DNA of 12,560 nucleotides from Scytonema sp. UIC 10036 (lineage in GTDB: Bacteria > Cyanobacteriota > Cyanobacteriia > Cyanobacteriales > Nostocaceae), in contig NZ_WJFC01000296.1 in assembly GCF_009725235.1 (NCBI RefSeq), forward strand, positions 1 through 12,560, read 5' to 3'. How positions within the stretch are numbered: position 1 is the stretch's first letter; every line of letters begins with the position of its first letter. Made by a program: the position numbers and the translations under genes. Positions 1 through 6,273 of this stretch are shown in pieces. The notes under the pieces are model-generated. The model had not been told where the DNA came from and made no database searches. It saw nothing but the letters and a program-made list of their open reading frames with translations.

Positions 1-1046
1 CGGCTACGGTTGATTGCAATCCCCGTTATGTTTACCTCGATCCCTATGAGGGGGCTAAGGCAGTGGTGGCTGAGGCTGCACGCAATCTCAGTTGTGTGGG
101 AGCGGAACCAATGGCTGTGACTGATAATTTAAATTTCAGCAGCCCGGAAAAGCCTGTTGGTTACTGGCAATTAGCAGAAGCTTGTCGCGGGTTGGCTGAA
201 GGTTGTCGGGAACTGGCAACTCCAGTGACTGGTGGTAATGTTTCTCTCTACAATGAAACTCTTGATTCTCAAGGAAACCCACAACCCATCTATCCCACTC
301 CTGTTGTGGGTATGGTGGGGTTGATTCCAGATCTGACTCAAATTTGCGGTTTAGCTTGGCAAGCAGAAGGTGATGTTATTTATCTTTTGGGTTTACCTGT
401 AGATGTCGAATCTAAAATCAACACCGAATCCGAAATCCAAAATCCAAAATCCGAAATCCAAAATCCAAAATCCCCCAATCCAAAATCCAAAATCCAAAAT
501 CCAAAATCCAAAATCGAACTGGGTGGTTCGGAGTATCTAGCAACTGTCCACTCTACTGTGGCTGGCAAACCACCAAGAGTCGATTTTGAATTGGAACGTC
601 AAGTACAGCAAGTTTGTCGCGAGGGTATTCGTCGGGGTTGGATTCGTTCAGCTCATGATTGTTCTGAGGGTGGATTGGCTGTTGCTGTTGCTGAGTGTTG
701 TATTGCCGCTCAACTCGGTGCGGAAATCAAGTTACCGATACCAGGGCGCGATCTAGCAGGCGAGGGTTCTTCTCGTCGTTGGGATGAAGTGCTTTTTGGT
801 GAGGGCGGTGCGCGAATTGTAGTCTCTGTTGCATTAGAACAACAAGAAACCTGGGAAACTTTCTTAGGGGAACAAGTTGCTAATCACTGGCAAAAACTTG
901 GCAAGGTTGGAAAATCCGAATTGGGTTTGCGGGTTTTAACAGCTGATAACCAAACTTTAGTTAGCGTTAGCATAGATGATGTAAGCGATCGCTATTTCAA
1001 CGCGCTTGAAAGGCGTTTAACCATCCAGAATACGTCCTCTAGTTAG
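1..1046 (+). CDS. purL: Phosphoribosylformylglycinamidine synthase subunit PurL (3' part, partial)
   Basis: Large subunit of FGAM synthase, the fourth step of de novo purine synthesis (FGAR + glutamine + ATP to FGAM). It normally works in the cytosol with PurQ and PurS, which are not in this window. The frame is open from base 3 and the 5' end lies outside the window. The visible 347 residues show conserved PurL/AIRS-superfamily stretches: TDCN-like [60 protein letters not shown] and [19 protein letters not shown]. The stop is TAG at 1044-1046. A linker at about 424-515, between the IYLLGLPVD and LGGSEYLA segments, is built from CCAAAAT-type heptads encoding repeated IQNPKSK units. The reading frame survives the insertion, so the gene is probably functional. 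purF follows on the same strand. Confidence 0.96.
   Translation, partial: ATVDCNPRYVYLDPYEGAKAVVAEAARNLSCVGAEPMAVTDNLNFSSPEKPVGYWQLAEACRGLAEGCRELATPVTGGNVSLYNETLDSQGNPQPIYPTPVVGMVGLIPDLTQICGLAWQAEGDVIYLLGLPVDVESKINTESEIQNPKSEIQNPKSPNPKSKIQNPKSKIELGGSEYLATVHSTVAGKPPRVDFELERQVQQVCREGIRRGWIRSAHDCSEGGLAVAVAECCIAAQLGAEIKLPIPGRDLAGEGSSRRWDEVLFGEGGARIVVSVALEQQETWETFLGEQVANHWQKLGKVGKSELGLRVLTADNQTLVSVSIDDVSDRYFNALERRLTIQNTSSS
424..515. repeat. Heptad tandem repeat (CCAAAAT) inside purL
   Basis: Six CCAAAAT/CCGAAAT units occupy 430-471, an 8-base unit (CCCCCAAT) occupies 472-479, and five exact CCAAAAT units occupy 480-514. This is the STRR style of repeat known from heterocystous cyanobacteria. Seven is not a multiple of three, so all three forward frames read the same cyclic peptide (I-Q-N-P-K-S-K) without stops. 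The reverse strand also stays open. This explains the spurious antisense open frame at 380-568. Confidence 0.95.
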
Positions 1047-1238
1047 AAAAGAATGAGTTCTAAGGAAGGAAGGCCAAATAAAAACATCACCTCCTTACTT
1101 CTCAAACTATTGGCGTTCCTGATAAGGACTGCGATACTGTTTTAATGGATGGTTAAGATTTTTTTAAGACTTCTCCGACTATCCTCTTAATATACATATT
1201 CCCAAAAATTTAACACCCTCATCAGGAGCATAGCCAGC
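1047..1238. promoter_or_regulatory. purL-purF intergenic region with possible purF promoter
   Basis: This is 192 bases of AT-rich sequence. A weak sigma70-like candidate is TTAAGA at 1164-1169 with TAATAT at 1188-1193 (18-base spacer). It would leave a leader of about 40 bases before purF. The gap also holds an imperfect pairing of AAGGAAGG (near 1062) with CCTCCTTA (near 1091), without a T-run, so a purL terminator is not convincing. purF may be expressed from its own promoter, from purL read-through, or both. Confidence 0.3.
1224..1228 (+). promoter_or_regulatory. Ribosome binding site of purF
   Basis: AGGAG lies 10 bases before the ATG at 1239. The alternative in-frame ATG at 1296 has no Shine-Dalgarno-like sequence. 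This supports the upstream start and therefore an N-terminal extension ahead of the catalytic cysteine. Confidence 0.6.
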
Positions 1239-2738
1239 ATGATTCCCAACCGTTCCGCCCATGCAGATGACCATCCAGAGTCGCTCAATCACTCAATGAA
1301 TAACGAAGAAAATCGCCCGGATAAACCAGAAGAGGCATGCGGTGTTTTTGGTATTTACGCACCAGAACAAGACGTTGCGAAACTAGCCTACTTTGGATTG
1401 TACGCTCTCCAGCACCGGGGTCAAGAATCGGCTGGGATTGCTACATTTGAGGGTACACAAGTTCATTTACATAAAGACATGGGCTTGGTTTCCCAAGTCT
1501 TTAATGAGTCGGTTTTGCAAAATTTGGTAGGTAGGCTAGCTGTTGGTCACACTCGCTATTCAACAACAGGTTCGAGTCGCAAAGTCAATGCTCAGCCTGC
1601 CGTGATTGAAACTCGTTTGGGTTGTCTGGCTCTTGCACATAATGGCAATTTAGTCAATACTGGAAAACTGCGCGAAGAGTTGGAGAAGAATAACTGCAAC
1701 CTCGTGACAAGCACTGACTCAGAAATGATTGCTTTTGCGATCGCAGAAGAAGTCAATGCGGGTAAAGATTGGTTAGAAGGTGCGATTCGGGCATTTCATC
1801 GCTGTCAAGGAGCCTTTAGTTTAGTTATTGGCACTCCCAACGGGATGATGGGAGTTCGGGACCCCAACGGTATTCGTCCTCTTGTCATTGGCACCTTAGA
1901 AGGGAATCCGGTGCGTTATGTTCTCGCCTCTGAGACTTGTGGCTTGGATATTATTGGTGCTGAATACCTGCGCGAGGTACAACCAGGGGAGGTTGTTTGG
2001 ATTAATGAGGAAGGTTTGGCATCATTTCAATGGACTCCCAAGTCGGAGAGGAAACTGTGTATTTTTGAGATGATTTATTTTGCCCGTCCTGATAGCGTCA
2101 TGCACAACGAAAGCTTGTACAGCTACAGAATGCGTTTGGGACGGCGATTAGCTCAGGAATCCCTTGTTGATGCTGATTTGGTGATTGGTGTTCCTGATTC
2201 TGGTATTCCGGCTGCCATTGGCTATTCCCAAGCTTCTGGTATTTCCTATGCGGAGGGGTTGATTAAAAATCGCTATGTGGGGCGTACTTTTATTCAACCT
2301 ACTCAAAGTATGAGGGAATCGGGTATCCGCATGAAACTCAATCCCCTGAAAGATGTGTTGTATGGCAAACGGGTTGTGATTATTGATGACTCTATTGTGA
2401 GGGGAACTACAAGCCGCAAACTGGTTAAAGCTTTGCGTGAGGCTGGTGCGCTAGAGGTGCATATGCGAATTTCTTCTCCTCCAGTGACTCATCCTTGTTT
2501 TTATGGGATTGATACTGATAGTCAAGACCATCTAATTGCTGCCCGGATGTCGGTTGAAGAAATTGCCAAGCAACTTGAGGTGGATACTCTTGCGTATCTA
2601 AGTTGGGATGGCATGGTGGAAGCAACGCGGGAAGAGTCTGGTAGCTTTTGTTCTGCTTGCTTTACAGGAAAATACCCTGTTCCAGTTCCCGAACCGCTTA
2701 AGGGTTCTAAGCTGATGTTGGAAAAGACTACAGTGTAG
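1239..2738 (+). CDS. purF: Amidophosphoribosyltransferase (glutamine PRPP amidotransferase)
   Basis: Catalyses the committed step of purine synthesis, PRPP + glutamine to 5-phosphoribosylamine, in the cytosol. The product is 499 aa. An N-terminal Ntn-hydrolase glutaminase domain begins at Cys34 (EEACGVFG). Residues 1-33 are probably a propeptide removed to expose Cys34, as in Bacillus-type PurF. Other glutaminase motifs are LQHRGQESAG (58-67), GHTRYSTTG (103-111) and AHNGNL (133-138). The PRPP-binding loop VVIIDDSIVRGTT is at 379-391. All four cysteines expected to hold the [4Fe-4S] cluster of the Bacillus-type enzyme are visible: C274 (KLCIFE), C420 (HPCFYG), and C471 and C474 (CSAC). The enzyme is therefore likely oxygen-sensitive. 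It follows purL, a common cyanobacterial arrangement, and ends before a strong terminator. Confidence 0.97.
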   Translation: MIPNRSAHADDHPESLNHSMNNEENRPDKPEEACGVFGIYAPEQDVAKLAYFGLYALQHRGQESAGIATFEGTQVHLHKDMGLVSQVFNESVLQNLVGRLAVGHTRYSTTGSSRKVNAQPAVIETRLGCLALAHNGNLVNTGKLREELEKNNCNLVTSTDSEMIAFAIAEEVNAGKDWLEGAIRAFHRCQGAFSLVIGTPNGMMGVRDPNGIRPLVIGTLEGNPVRYVLASETCGLDIIGAEYLREVQPGEVVWINEEGLASFQWTPKSERKLCIFEMIYFARPDSVMHNESLYSYRMRLGRRLAQESLVDADLVIGVPDSGIPAAIGYSQASGISYAEGLIKNRYVGRTFIQPTQSMRESGIRMKLNPLKDVLYGKRVVIIDDSIVRGTTSRKLVKALREAGALEVHMRISSPPVTHPCFYGIDTDSQDHLIAARMSVEEIAKQLEVDTLAYLSWDGMVEATREESGSFCSACFTGKYPVPVPEPLKGSKLMLEKTTV

Positions 2739-2766
2739 GTTTTTTGAACCGCACCCTGTAGCAGAT

Positions 2767-2813
2767 GGACGCGGATAATTTTTGGATAATTATCTGCGTC
2801 CTTATTTTTATTT
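2767..2813 (+). terminator. Rho-independent terminator after purF
   Basis: A 13-bp stem pairs 2767-2779 (GGACGCGGATAAT) with 2789-2801 (ATTATCTGCGTCC). It has one G-T wobble and a 9-base loop. The T-rich run TTATTTTTATTT follows at 2802-2813. It lies 28 bases past the purF stop. Confidence 0.88.
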
Positions 2814-2836
2814 GAGGTACACCCCCCTTTCATCCC

Positions 2837-3109
2837 CAGTATCAACAGGAGAGACAAATGCCATATATTACTAATTTTGAACAAATGCTAATTAATCAAG
2901 GCATTCAACAGGAGAGGCAGCGAGGCTTATTGTCAGCTATTGAACTGGGTTTGGAGTTAAAGTTTGGTAATGAAGGATTACGTCTTTTACCAGAGATATC
3001 TCAAATTAAGGATGTAGAAGTTTTAGAAGCAATTAAAGCAGGTTTGAGGACAGTTGACAATCTTAACGAATTACGCTCTATCTACCAACCTCATGATACT
3101 CAGAATTAA
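2837..3109 (+). pseudogene. C-terminal remnant of an Rpn/PD-(D/E)XK transposase-like nuclease
   Basis: From an ATG at 2858 this frame encodes 83 aa. It begins MPYITNFEQM, continues with a Gln/Arg-rich GIQQERQRG segment, then LSAIELGLELKFGNEGLRLLPEI and VDNLNELRSIYQ. As far as I can recall, this matches the C-terminal tail of the Rpn family (recombination-promoting nuclease/putative transposase) that is abundant in cyanobacteria. The family's N-terminal catalytic PD-(D/E)XK domain is missing. The similarity seems to continue upstream of the ATG as QYQQERQ (from 2837) until a stop at 2813-2815, which points to a 5'-truncated gene. AGGAG at 2847-2851 gives the ATG a respectable ribosome site, but those bases also encode Q-E in the older frame. 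Expression as a small protein cannot be excluded. Confidence 0.72.
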
Positions 3110-3117
3110 AACTTTAT

Positions 3118-3133
3118 AATTATTTCGATAATT
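3118..3133. terminator. Small AT-rich hairpin between convergent genes
   Basis: AATTAT (3118-3123) pairs with ATAATT (3128-3133) around a TTCG loop. It lies between the end of the Rpn remnant on the plus strand and the stop of the 94-aa gene on the minus strand. The stem is only six A-T pairs, so terminator activity is doubtful. Confidence 0.3.
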
Positions 3134-3418
3134 TTACTTCTGTTGCAAAAATTCGATATTAGGTACTAGTGGATCGGAGACAATTCCTACGCCCGTAAAA
3201 CCCCAGCGTTGCAGCAAACTTCCTAGTTGAGAACCGGGAAGCGATTCCACAGAAAAGCGGTTTGCTACTTCTCCCGCATGGGTGTTGAGGTAACTTAAAG
3301 CATCAAAGTTTTCGCGAAACAATAGTAAATATGTTGAGGCATTATCGGGATTGGGACGTGCTACCAGATAACGACCGTCGGCTTTTGACCGGAGTAAGTA
3401 ATAGACTTCAGAGAACAT
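3134..3418 (-). CDS. Conserved hypothetical cyanobacterial protein, 94 aa
   Basis: I cannot assign a function. The protein is soluble in character, with no signal peptide or membrane segment. It starts MFSEVYYLLRSKADGRYLVAR and ends SDPLVPNIEFLQQK. Features are an N-terminal YLLRSK..GRYLVA strand pattern, a central LLLFRENFDALSYLNTHA segment and a C-terminal LLQRWGFTGVGIV segment. I recall similar short proteins in other cyanobacteria, which favours a real gene, but this is memory and not a search. It is co-directional with the permease, whose stop lies 81 bases upstream. That gap is filled by a heptad-repeat hairpin, so co-transcription is uncertain. Confidence 0.75.
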   Translation of the reverse strand: MFSEVYYLLRSKADGRYLVARPNPDNASTYLLLFRENFDALSYLNTHAGEVANRFSVESLPGSQLGSLLQRWGFTGVGIVSDPLVPNIEFLQQK

Positions 3419-3424
3419 GGTTTT

Positions 3425-3500
3425 GTTAGTGGTTAGTGGTTAGTGGTTAGTGGTTAGTAGTTGACCACTAACTACTAACTACCAACTACTAACCACTAAC
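3425..3500. repeat. Inverted heptad repeat (GTTAGTG), hairpin-forming
   Basis: Four exact GTTAGTG units (3425-3452) and a GTTAGTA unit (3453-3459) run into a short turn. Five units of the complementary type (CCACTAA, CTACTAA, CTACCAA, CTACTAA, CCACTAA) follow from 3465. The arms are about 36 bases and pair with a few mismatches around a TTGA turn. The last base of the array is the first base of the complemented permease stop codon (3500-3502). There is no T-run, so this is an STRR cruciform/hairpin and not a classical terminator. Confidence 0.93.
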
Positions 3501-4546
3501 TAATTTAAATTTTCTAACCGAATGCGAGGATCGGCAACTTTTAGCAGCAAGTCGGCTACTAGGTTACCAATACTTAGCAGTACGGCACTCATGACTAAAC
3601 TCGCCATCACTAAATATAAATCTTGGGATTGCACTGCTAGTAAGGTTAATCTTCCTAAACCAGGCCAGTTAAAGAAATATTCGGCAATGAAGGCACCACT
3701 TAATAAACTGGCAAGTTCAAAACCTAACAAAGTAATCAAAGGGTTGATGGCATTGCGAAGGGCATGAACGTAAATAACTCGGTTTTCTGGTAATCCTTTT
3801 GCACGGGCTGTTTGAATATAATCTTGTCTCAGTACATCCAACAACTCTCCTCTAGTAATACGCTGCAAGCCTGCAAAACTGGTAATACTGAGTGCGATCG
3901 TTGGTAAAATCATATGCCAGCCAATGTCTAATATCTGACCAAACCATGTCAGTTCAGTGAAATTGATGCTAGTCATTCCACCTACTGGAAAAAATGGCGA
4001 GGTGTTTTGAGCAAAAATCAGTAGAAATAGGGCAGTCACAAAGCTGGGGAAACCCTGACCAATGTAACTGATGACTTGAAAAATTCGGTCAACCCACTGA
4101 TTTTGTTTGACGGCGGCAATGATACCCAAAGGGATGGCGATCGCCCACGTTACAATCAGAGAGGAGACTGCTAGCAGCAGAGTTGCTGGTACGCGCTCCC
4201 ACAAAAGGGATGATACCGAGCGTTGGTAAACGAAGCTTGTACCAAAGTCTCCCTTTGTCAAGATTCGCCACAGCCAAAGCCCAAATTGCTCTGGCCAAGA
4301 CTTATCAAGACCGAATTGCCGCCTGAGTTCCTCTATTCGTTCTGGGGATATTTTCGGATTTTGCCTCAGACTATCTACGTAATCCCCTGGTGCTAATTGT
4401 ATAATAAAAAACGATAATGCTGCTGCCAAAAACAAAGTTAACAGCGCTTGCACTAGCCTTTTCATTATGTAAAGAGATGTGTCGCTGGTGACTAGCCTTG
4501 TCACCCAATCGCGACTTGCTTCCAAGGAGATTTTTGAAGTAGTCAT
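3500..4546 (-). CDS. ABC transporter permease, OppB/DppB (peptide/nickel) family
   Basis: Inner-membrane permease subunit of a BPD-type ABC importer, family of dipeptide/oligopeptide/nickel permeases. The product is 348 aa as drawn. An N-terminal helix is at about 29-51, followed by the family's LAPGD motif (51-55). Further helices lie near 120-146, 156-178, 208-226, 268-290 and 310-334. The EAA loop that contacts the ATPase is visible as DYIQTARAKGL...HALRN (about 242-265). Substrate cannot be told from sequence; the family handles peptides, nickel and other solutes. No DppC-like permease, ATPase or binding protein is adjacent, so the partners must be elsewhere, as is common in cyanobacteria. 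The ATG at 4546 sits inside a heptad repeat. An internal ATG at 4465 (Met28, MKRLVQALLTLF) would give the more usual family N-terminus. Confidence 0.93.
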   Translation of the reverse strand: MTTSKISLEASRDWVTRLVTSDTSLYIMKRLVQALLTLFLAAALSFFIIQLAPGDYVDSLRQNPKISPERIEELRRQFGLDKSWPEQFGLWLWRILTKGDFGTSFVYQRSVSSLLWERVPATLLLAVSSLIVTWAIAIPLGIIAAVKQNQWVDRIFQVISYIGQGFPSFVTALFLLIFAQNTSPFFPVGGMTSINFTELTWFGQILDIGWHMILPTIALSITSFAGLQRITRGELLDVLRQDYIQTARAKGLPENRVIYVHALRNAINPLITLLGFELASLLSGAFIAEYFFNWPGLGRLTLLAVQSQDLYLVMASLVMSAVLLSIGNLVADLLLKVADPRIRLENLN

Positions 4547-4585
4547 TTGTTCTTTGTCCTTTGTCCTTCGTCATTTGTCATTTGT
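4544..4585. repeat. Heptad repeat (CATTTGT/CCTTTGT) overlapping the permease start
   Basis: Six consecutive 7-base units: CATTTGT, TCTTTGT, CCTTTGT, CCTTCGT, CATTTGT, CATTTGT. Read on the minus strand they are ACAAATG/ACAAAGG/ACGAAGG units. The repeat therefore supplies both the ATG at 4546-4544 and the AAGGA-type sequence about 10 bases upstream of it. Confidence 0.9.
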
Positions 4586-4603
4586 AAAAAGATGAGAGAC
4601 ACT

Positions 4604-4631
4604 TGACCAATGACCAATGACCAATGACTAA
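4604..4631. repeat. Heptad repeat (TGACCAA) overlapping the apt stop
   Basis: Three exact TGACCAA units (4604-4624) and a fourth altered unit, TGACTAA (4625-4631). The altered unit contains the complemented TAG stop of apt at 4628-4630. Confidence 0.9.
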
Positions 4632-5146
4632 TATTCCACAAGAGTAATAATTGGTGCATCCGGCAAATGTTTTCGTCCTTGCAAATCCCGTAGCTCGATG
4701 ATAAACCCAAAACCCAAAAGTTCGCAGCCAATTTGCTTTACGAGTTTTGCTGTTGCGGCAGCAGTGCCACCAGTGGCGATTAAATCGTCTACTACAAGAA
4801 CTCGGCAACCTGGTTGTAAAGCGTCTTTATGAATTTCCAAACAATCCGTACCATACTCCAGTGCATATTCAATAGAGTGAACTGCTGCTGGTAACTTTCC
4901 AGATTTGCGGACGGGAATAAAACCCGCTCCTAATTTATAAGCAAGTGGTGCGCCAATAATAAACCCTCTTGACTCTATTCCTACCACGTAGTCTGCCATC
5001 AGGTTGGCTTCTTTGATTTGGTCTGCAAATAAGTCAACAGTGTAGCGCAGTCCCTCTGGGTTACGCAGTAGAGTTGTGATATCGCGGAATAAAATTCCTG
5101 GTTTGGGAAAATCTGGAATGTCACGAATGAGAGATTTTAAATCCAT
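4628..5146 (-). CDS. apt: Adenine phosphoribosyltransferase
   Basis: Salvages adenine with PRPP to give AMP and pyrophosphate in the cytosol. The product is 172 aa, the usual length for bacterial Apt. Visible motifs are the N-terminal [18 protein letters not shown] (7-24), [16 protein letters not shown] (55-70) and the flexible loop RKSGKLP (80-86). The PRPP-binding loop [16 protein letters not shown], with the two adjacent acidic residues typical of type I PRTases, is at 116-131. The ATG is at 5146 with no clear Shine-Dalgarno. The upstream leader is C-rich on the sense strand, the complement of the G-rich tract at 5152-5201. The gene is co-directional with the permease 81 bases downstream. 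It and purF both consume PRPP, but they lie on opposite strands and there is no sign of joint regulation. Confidence 0.97.
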   Translation of the reverse strand: MDLKSLIRDIPDFPKPGILFRDITTLLRNPEGLRYTVDLFADQIKEANLMADYVVGIESRGFIIGAPLAYKLGAGFIPVRKSGKLPAAVHSIEYALEYGTDCLEIHKDALQPGCRVLVVDDLIATGGTAAATAKLVKQIGCELLGFGFIIELRDLQGRKHLPDAPIITLVEY

Positions 5147-5151
5147 AGTTA

Positions 5152-5201
5152 GGGGTAGGGATTAGAGGGTAGGGGTAGGGTGTGGGGGATAGGGGTAGGG
5201 G
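5152..5201 (+). repeat. G-rich GGGGTA tract (G-quadruplex candidate)
   Basis: Eight runs of three to five G lie at 5152-5155, 5158-5160, 5167-5169, 5172-5175, 5178-5180, 5184-5188, 5192-5195 and 5198-5201. They are separated by 2-6 bases, mostly TA. Any four neighbouring runs meet the usual G-quadruplex pattern. A C-rich tract with CCC/CCCC/CCCCC runs at 5307-5323 could instead pair with it. Confidence 0.8.
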
Positions 5202-5212
5202 TGAGGAATTGA

Positions 5213-5240
5213 GCATTGGGCATTGGGCATTGGGCATTGG
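5213..5240. repeat. Heptad repeat (GCATTGG) x4
   Basis: Four exact, contiguous GCATTGG units. Another STRR-type tract, of different sequence from those around the permease and apt. Confidence 0.93.
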
Positions 5241-5260
5241 GTTATTAATGCTTCTCCTTA

Positions 5261-5314
5261 TCTACCTTGTCTCCCAGGTCTACCTTGTCCCCTTGGTCTA
5301 CCTTGTCCCTAACC
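5261..5314. repeat. 18-bp tandem repeat x3
   Basis: Three 18-base units at 5261-5278, 5279-5296 and 5297-5314. Each begins with TCTACCTTGTC, and their last seven or so bases diverge. Nothing suggests that the repeat is translated in a real gene. Confidence 0.88.
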
Positions 5315-5646
5315 CCTACCCCCTAATCTCTCCACTACCATATACCGCAAAAATCGTACACTATAATGTCATACGCTTGGTATTGAGTTTTCCCCAAAAA
5401 ATCCATTGACGATTATTGGAATTTACACCAAGCTGGGGATGTAACAATCTCCATCCAAACTAAGGTAGGTGAGTTTAGACTTGAAAAAGTTTAAATTTTA
5501 ATATACGGAAACGTTAGTGTAAAAAGAGTAAGTAGTATATACGATCGCTACCTTGCCACAACTGAGCTAAGTCGAATTTTAAAAATTGGCTTGCTTATTT
5601 TAAATTAGTTTTACCTTCTTTGTTAAAGTCGTACTGGGTCTTTATA

Positions 5647-6273
5647 ATGAATGTCTCTGCTAGTGTAACGTCTTATAATAGTCCAACCCCTAAGTCTTTG
5701 CCGATGATTCTGGACTCTTTACCCGAACCTGCGATCGAGGGACAGAGTTGTCCCCGCCGGACTCGGATGCAAATTGACTTAATATTACTGGCGATTGAGG
5801 CTTTGGAGCTTGGTGGCTCGGAAGCCATTTTGGCGTTTGCTGAAGAGTTAGATCTTAAAGGTATTGTAAAAAATAGAGTCAATTTGTGGCGAATGCGTAG
5901 CACAAATCCTTTGCGAAGAGCACATACTCGTCGCATCTTGACTGTTACAGAGGCAAAAGCTTTGGTGGTTATTGCTTGCTACATAGCACGACGCCTGACA
6001 GTTGTGATCCGTCAGTTGTTAATGGTGTATCAACAAATGGTTGAAAAACAGATACCTTTAGAACAAAATTTGCGTCTCTCAAATTATCTCGAGCGATTTA
6101 GAGCGCATTTTAAGAGCCGAATGAATTCCCGGCGTTCTGGTTTAACTACATTAAATTCTGATGAAAAATTAGATGAACTGGCTATAAATTTGTTGGGACA
6201 ACTCTTATTTTGTACCGGTACATCTGGAATGCAAAGGTTCTGGATTAGTCTATTTGACGGTGAAGTGGAATGA
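5647..6273 (+). CDS. DUF3038 domain protein
   Basis: Predicted cytosolic, mainly helical protein of 208 aa; biochemical role unknown. I recognise the cyanobacterial DUF3038 pattern: RTRMQIDLILLAIEALELGGSEA (38-60), IVKNRVNLWRMRSTNPLRR (73-91) and an AKALVVIACYIARRLTVVIRQLL segment (103-125). A C-terminal LLGQLLFCTGTSGMQRFWISLFDG segment (182-205) follows. No signal peptide is seen, and the hydrophobic stretches look amphipathic rather than membrane-spanning. ATG 5647 is preferred over a TTG at 5620, whose extra nine residues (MLKSYWVFI) have no support. No strong Shine-Dalgarno is seen for either. The stop overlaps the start of the DUF4335 gene (ATGA at 6270-6273), so the two are probably translated together. 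Confidence 0.88.
   Translation: MNVSASVTSYNSPTPKSLPMILDSLPEPAIEGQSCPRRTRMQIDLILLAIEALELGGSEAILAFAEELDLKGIVKNRVNLWRMRSTNPLRRAHTRRILTVTEAKALVVIACYIARRLTVVIRQLLMVYQQMVEKQIPLEQNLRLSNYLERFRAHFKSRMNSRRSGLTTLNSDEKLDELAINLLGQLLFCTGTSGMQRFWISLFDGEVE

Larger units (their letters stand above)
5147..5646. other. Repeat-rich intergenic region between apt and the DUF3038 gene
   Basis: Divergent intergenic region of 500 bases. The half near apt (5152-5330) is low-complexity repeat: a G-rich tract, four GCATTGG heptads, three 18-base units and a C-rich tract complementary to the first. The half near the DUF3038 gene (about 5340-5646) is AT-rich and unique. It contains -10-like TATAAT (5362-5367) and TATATA (5536-5541), but neither has a good -35 partner. 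The open frame at 5182-5409 is a by-product of the repeats. Confidence 0.7.

Noticed and set aside
380..568. Antisense open frame of 62 codons over purL
   Set aside because: It is open only because the CCAAAAT heptads lack stops on the reverse strand (repeated ILDFGFW). There is no start context.
2425..2884. Antisense open frames across the purF end
   Set aside because: They overlap well-conserved purF sequence and the terminator, and have no recognisable protein features.
2837..3109. Intact insertion sequence or active mobile element
   Set aside because: Only the C-terminal tail of an Rpn-type protein is present, with no catalytic domain, terminal inverted repeats or target duplication visible.
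3425..5314. CRISPR array
   Set aside because: The repeat units are 7 or 18 bases and contiguous, without unique spacers, and no cas genes are seen.
5182..5409. Open frame of 75 codons upstream of the DUF3038 gene
   Set aside because: It is made almost wholly of G-rich, GCATTGG and 18-base repeats (repeated YLVP units).
5620..5646. TTG start nine codons upstream for the DUF3038 gene
   Set aside because: ATG 5647 gives a natural start; the extension has no ribosome site and no family support.
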